Assembly: GCA_024642765.1 (NCBI GenBank)
Contig: JAHEAM010000090.1
Location: 1-8,374 of the forward strand
Origin: Planctomycetaceae bacterium
Lineage (GTDB): Bacteria > Planctomycetota > Planctomycetia > Pirellulales > Pirellulaceae
DNA: 8,374 nucleotides
Reading direction: 5' to 3'
Shown: one piece after another, positions 5,366-8,374 of the stretch
Position numbering within the stretch: the stretch's first letter is position 1
How the letters are laid out: every line of letters begins with the position of its first letter
Made by a program: the position numbers and the translations under genes
The notes under the pieces: generated by a model
The model's database searches: none
What the model saw: only the letters and a program-made list of their open reading frames with translations
What the model was told of the DNA's origin: nothing

Positions 5366-8281
5366 CTAAATCTTGATACCGCGAATCAGATGCGCCCAGT
5401 GATTTGTTTTTCTGGCAGCAAGATCCAGTGCCTGTTCGCGGCATGACGTGCCAGTTGCAACAAAATGAATTTCTTTCTCAAACGATTCGTTCAACTTGGG
5501 TAAAAAACGCAGCTCGGCAACTTGTTTGGAAACATCGTAATGAGCATACCCAAACGATCCTGCCATTCCACAACAACCAAGGTCTGTCAACGAAGCTGCG
5601 TACCCCGCCGCCTGCAAAATTGCAACTGTCGCCTTCGAATCGAATAGGGCACGTTGGTGACAATGCGGATGAATCCAAACGCTTCGTTGATCTTGAGGGT
5701 TTTTCTTTTCGAAACGCAGGCTAGGATTCGTTTGCATTTCGTGGAACAAGAAATCGTCTAACAAGAAAATTTTCGCGGCGACCCGTTTGCCCAGTTCGGC
5801 ATCTTCGATTAAATCTGGTAAATCATCGGAAAGCGCCGAAGCCTCTGAGGGTTCGATACAAATTATGGCTTCTTCCGTTTTCAATTGTTGTTCCAAACGC
5901 CGAAACAATAATCCACCGCGGGCACGAGCTTCGGACAAGAACCCGACCGAAATTCTTGTTCGTAGCGCATCGTAGTCGGCGGTAATCGAAACGCCTAAAC
6001 CGCAGGACCACAACAATTCAACGACGGCAATTGCGATCTCGGGTTCCAAAAATCGATTCCATGTATCTACAAACAACGCCACTCGCCGCTTCGTATTTGG
6101 ATTTTCATGTTGATGGGCTCGCCACCAATGACCGAACGAACGCGGAGCTAGTTTCGGAAGGTTTCGACGTCGATCCAAGCCATACCGTTTGGCGACCAGC
6201 GCGCCGGCAACTGGAATCGCCATCGCCATTCTCGCCGCCCAGGACCAACGGGTCGCAAACGCCAATCTTTGGGGCATCGTGGCGACAAATTTGGCTTGAG
6301 CGGTCGCGCCCTTTTGCTGCCAGCGAATCTGCAACGCTTCGCTTTTGAGTCGCGCCATGTCTACCGCGTTTGGGCACTCCGATTTGCAAGCCTTGCACGA
6401 CAAACACAAATCCAAAGCTTCATGAAGGTCCGGATTGGCCAGGCCCGGTGGAGTCATTTGTCCGGAAATCGCCAACCGTAACAGATTGGCTCGCCCACGT
6501 GTCGAATCGCGCTCATCGCGAGTTGCGCGAAAGGAAGGACACATGGTGCCCTTCAAGTTTTTGCGACATGCACCCACACCATTACACTGCTCAATCGCCC
6601 CCACAATGTCGCCTTGTTCGCCATATCGAAAATAGGAGGCAGGTTGATTGGTATTCGAAAGGTACTGTCTACGGTCTTGGTCGCTGTCGCCAAACCTCAA
6701 GAGTCGATCAAGGGGCGGGGCTGCAATTTTTCGATTGGGATTCAGGACGTTGTTGGGATCAAACAACCGCTTGACTTCAACAAACGTTTCATAGACTTGT
6801 TCACCAAATTGTCGTTTGAGAAACTCGCCACGCACGATTCCATCGCCGTGCTCCCCAGAAAAAACGCCGCCCAGATCACAACATTTTTCGAAACAAGCCT
6901 CAGCCATCTGTCGCATTTTCTTGCGTTCTTCAGCATCGTGCAAATCCAACATGACCTTGTAGTGCAAAACGCCGACCGACGCGTGCGCATATGCTGAAAT
7001 TCCTAACCCCAATTGTTCGCCTAACGCATAAACGAAGCGGTTGTATTCCGGCAGTTTCCCCACAGGAATACACGCATCCTCAATAAGCGCAATCGCCTTG
7101 AATTTCCCTGGGATGTTTGAAATCAAACCCAGTCCTAATCGCCTGACCTCCCAAGCATCTTTCTGTTCGCGATCAGAATTACAAATCCGAACTTGCTTGA
7201 CCGGCAAGTTTCGAGAAACGGCCTTTTGAAAACGTTGGACTCGGTCTGCAGCGTGGGACTCATCATCGCCAAAGAATTCAACCAAGAAAACGGCGACTGG
7301 AACTCGACCATCACCGACAATGACTTTGGCCAGTTCTTTCGTGGATGCATTTCGTACCGCCTCCCCTAGCAACACGTCGTCCAGCAGTTCAACAGCACTG
7401 GGTTGATGACTTAAAATTTCAGGCAGACACGTAAGTGCATCGTCAAGTGTATCAAATGAACAGATGGCCATGGTCGTAGCTCTGGGGCGCGCTTTGAGTC
7501 GCAACGTGGCTTGTGTTGCCAATGCCAACGTACCTTCGCTCCCAACGATCAAATCGGATAGCGATTGCGGACGACCTGCGTCTAAAAAATACTGCAACGA
7601 ATAGCCTGCTGCATTTCGTGGCAAGTCTGGAATGCGTTCTTGAATTGCAACGCGGTTCCGCGTGACAATTTCGTCCAAAGCGCCATACAAAACATGTTCG
7701 GATTCACTTGACTGAACGCGTTGTTGCCATTGCTCACGTTCAAGCCACTCAGTCGTTAACCATTCTCCGTTGGGCAATAGGCAACGCAACGATTCGATCG
7801 AATCGCACGTTCGGCCAAAGACGATTGAACGTGTACCGCAAGCATTATTGCCGACCATTCCGCCAATCGTCGCGCGACTGGCAGTCGCCGGATCGGGCGC
7901 AAACAGCAATTGGCTGGGCATGAGTTGATCGTTCAGATCATCAAGCACCAGACCAGGTTCCACAACAGCAAGCTTGTGATCGGGATCAACCGCCAAAACA
8001 CCATTCATGAATCGCGAGAAGTCAACAATGATCCCGTCACCGATAGCCTGCCCCGACAGACTCGTCCCCCCTCCACGGCCAATGATTGGCACGCCTTCCT
8101 CTCGACAAAACGCCAGCAAGGCCTCGACATCCGTGTCGTTTTTCGGACAAGCCACCGCGCGAGGAAATTGTTGGTACACACTGGCGTCAGTGGCGTAGGC
8201 TCCACGTGCGCCTTGACTCCATTCAAGCGTTCCACGCAAACGTCTTTGCAGCTTTTTCCAATCGAATTGAGCGACGTTCAT
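5366..8281 (-). CDS. FAD- and Fe-S-binding dehydrogenase (GlcD-GlcF fusion, YdiJ-like)
   Basis: A 971-residue flavin and iron-sulfur dehydrogenase of the type that oxidises D-lactate, glycolate or D-2-hydroxyglutarate and passes electrons on towards the respiratory chain. Domains in order: PCMH-type FAD domain about 35-260 (G-R-G-G-G-T-S-L-S-G-Q at 68-78, G-N-N-A-C-G-T at 144-150, I-V-G-S-E-G-T-L at 245-252); FAD-oxidase C domain about 265-520 with H-A-S-V-G-V-L-H at 433-440 and G-E-H-G-D-G at 476-481, the usual metal/substrate site; a two-cluster ferredoxin-like domain with Cys566, 572, 581 and Cys626, 629, 632, 636; and a C-terminal pair of CCG repeats from about 733. The second repeat is intact (Cys874, Cys903-Cys904, Cys947). 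The first has lost its usual cysteines. Length and order resemble E. coli YdiJ (about 1018 residues). The ATG at 8281 is fixed by an in-frame TGA six codons upstream. It converges on uvrB with a 20-bp gap. The substrate cannot be deduced from sequence alone. Confidence 0.95.
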   Translation of the reverse strand: MNVAQFDWKKLQRRLRGTLEWSQGARGAYATDASVYQQFPRAVACPKNDTDVEALLAFCREEGVPIIGRGGGTSLSGQAIGDGIIVDFSRFMNGVLAVDPDHKLAVVEPGLVLDDLNDQLMPSQLLFAPDPATASRATIGGMVGNNACGTRSIVFGRTCDSIESLRCLLPNGEWLTTEWLEREQWQQRVQSSESEHVLYGALDEIVTRNRVAIQERIPDLPRNAAGYSLQYFLDAGRPQSLSDLIVGSEGTLALATQATLRLKARPRATTMAICSFDTLDDALTCLPEILSHQPSAVELLDDVLLGEAVRNASTKELAKVIVGDGRVPVAVFLVEFFGDDESHAADRVQRFQKAVSRNLPVKQVRICNSDREQKDAWEVRRLGLGLISNIPGKFKAIALIEDACIPVGKLPEYNRFVYALGEQLGLGISAYAHASVGVLHYKVMLDLHDAEERKKMRQMAEACFEKCCDLGGVFSGEHGDGIVRGEFLKRQFGEQVYETFVEVKRLFDPNNVLNPNRKIAAPPLDRLLRFGDSDQDRRQYLSNTNQPASYFRYGEQGDIVGAIEQCNGVGACRKNLKGTMCPSFRATRDERDSTRGRANLLRLAISGQMTPPGLANPDLHEALDLCLSCKACKSECPNAVDMARLKSEALQIRWQQKGATAQAKFVATMPQRLAFATRWSWAARMAMAIPVAGALVAKRYGLDRRRNLPKLAPRSFGHWWRAHQHENPNTKRRVALFVDTWNRFLEPEIAIAVVELLWSCGLGVSITADYDALRTRISVGFLSEARARGGLLFRRLEQQLKTEEAIICIEPSEASALSDDLPDLIEDAELGKRVAAKIFLLDDFLFHEMQTNPSLRFEKKNPQDQRSVWIHPHCHQRALFDSKATVAILQAAGYAASLTDLGCCGMAGSFGYAHYDVSKQVAELRFLPKLNESFEKEIHFVATGTSCREQALDLAARKTNHWAHLIRGIKI

Positions 8282-8325
8282 TTGGGCTAAAGCACTTCAC
8301 AAAATTTTGGGTTCTCGAGCTCTTT

Positions 8326-8352
8326 ATTCTAGCGGATGTCAGCCCATTACAA
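8326..8352 (-). promoter_or_regulatory. Candidate promoter of the dehydrogenase gene
   Basis: Read on the minus strand, TAGAAT (plus 8326-8331) matches five of six bases of the -10 consensus, and TTGTAA (plus 8347-8352) lies 15 nt upstream as a -35 candidate. That spacing is shorter than the usual 16-18 nt. The resulting leader would be roughly 35-40 nt and shows no Shine-Dalgarno before the ATG. Consensus matching by eye only. Confidence 0.3.
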
Positions 8353-8356
8353 AGTC

Positions 8357-8368
8357 CTAGAATTCTAG
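8357..8368. repeat. 12-bp perfect palindrome upstream of the dehydrogenase gene
   Basis: CTAGAATTCTAG reads identically on both strands. It lies 4 bp upstream of the candidate -35 hexamer of the minus-strand gene, a place where activator or repressor sites are common. Its right half, ATTCTAG (8362-8368), recurs at 8326-8332 over the -10 element. A dimeric regulator site is possible but unproven. Confidence 0.4.
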
Positions 8369-8374
8369 AATCCA

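Noticed and set aside
6370..6774. 134-codon plus-strand frame opposite the dehydrogenase
   Set aside because: It overlaps the Fe-S cysteine region of the clear minus-strand gene and has no protein-like pattern of its own.
1..8374. Mobile element, CRISPR array, toxin-antitoxin or phage defence system
   Set aside because: No transposase, integrase, regularly spaced repeats, small paired genes or defence-type domains were found on either strand.

Overview
The window reads like an ordinary chromosomal stretch of a planctomycete, most likely of the Pirellulales/Pirellulaceae type. This is an inference. It rests on the style of the secreted 450-residue protein, the lack of a recognisable Shine-Dalgarno sequence in front of any of the five genes, and moderate base composition with A/T-rich starts. 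I see no mobile element, CRISPR array, tRNA or rRNA, and no break in codon style that would suggest recent transfer.

Layout. Positions 1-295 hold no convincing gene: open but start-less frames on both strands, a 9-bp inverted repeat and a weak promoter-like pair. Positions 296-5345 hold four tightly spaced plus-strand genes with gaps of 30, 6 and 19 nt, probably one transcription unit: (1) a secreted protein of unknown function with a helical N-terminal part, a small secretin/STN-like domain and a beta-rich C-terminal part; (2) an exported parvulin-type peptidyl-prolyl isomerase; (3) a small membrane-anchored ComEA-like helix-hairpin-helix protein; (4) uvrB, the damage-verification helicase-like subunit of nucleotide excision repair. 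A 20-bp gap then separates uvrB from a convergent minus-strand gene (5366-8281) for a 971-residue FAD- and Fe-S-containing dehydrogenase of the GlcD-GlcF fusion / YdiJ type. Its probable promoter and a 12-bp perfect palindrome lie at 8326-8368.

How the genes relate. Genes 1 and 2 both look exported. Gene 3 places a DNA-binding fold at the membrane and gene 4 repairs DNA, so the last two share a DNA theme without an obvious common pathway. The minus-strand dehydrogenase is an independent catabolic enzyme that would oxidise a D-2-hydroxy acid.

I do not see a clear new system here. The observations most worth a second look are: the dehydrogenase has lost the expected cysteines of its first CCG repeat while keeping the second set intact; the isomerase has Gln where the first active-site His of parvulins normally sits; and uvrB carries a basic tail after its UVR domain.
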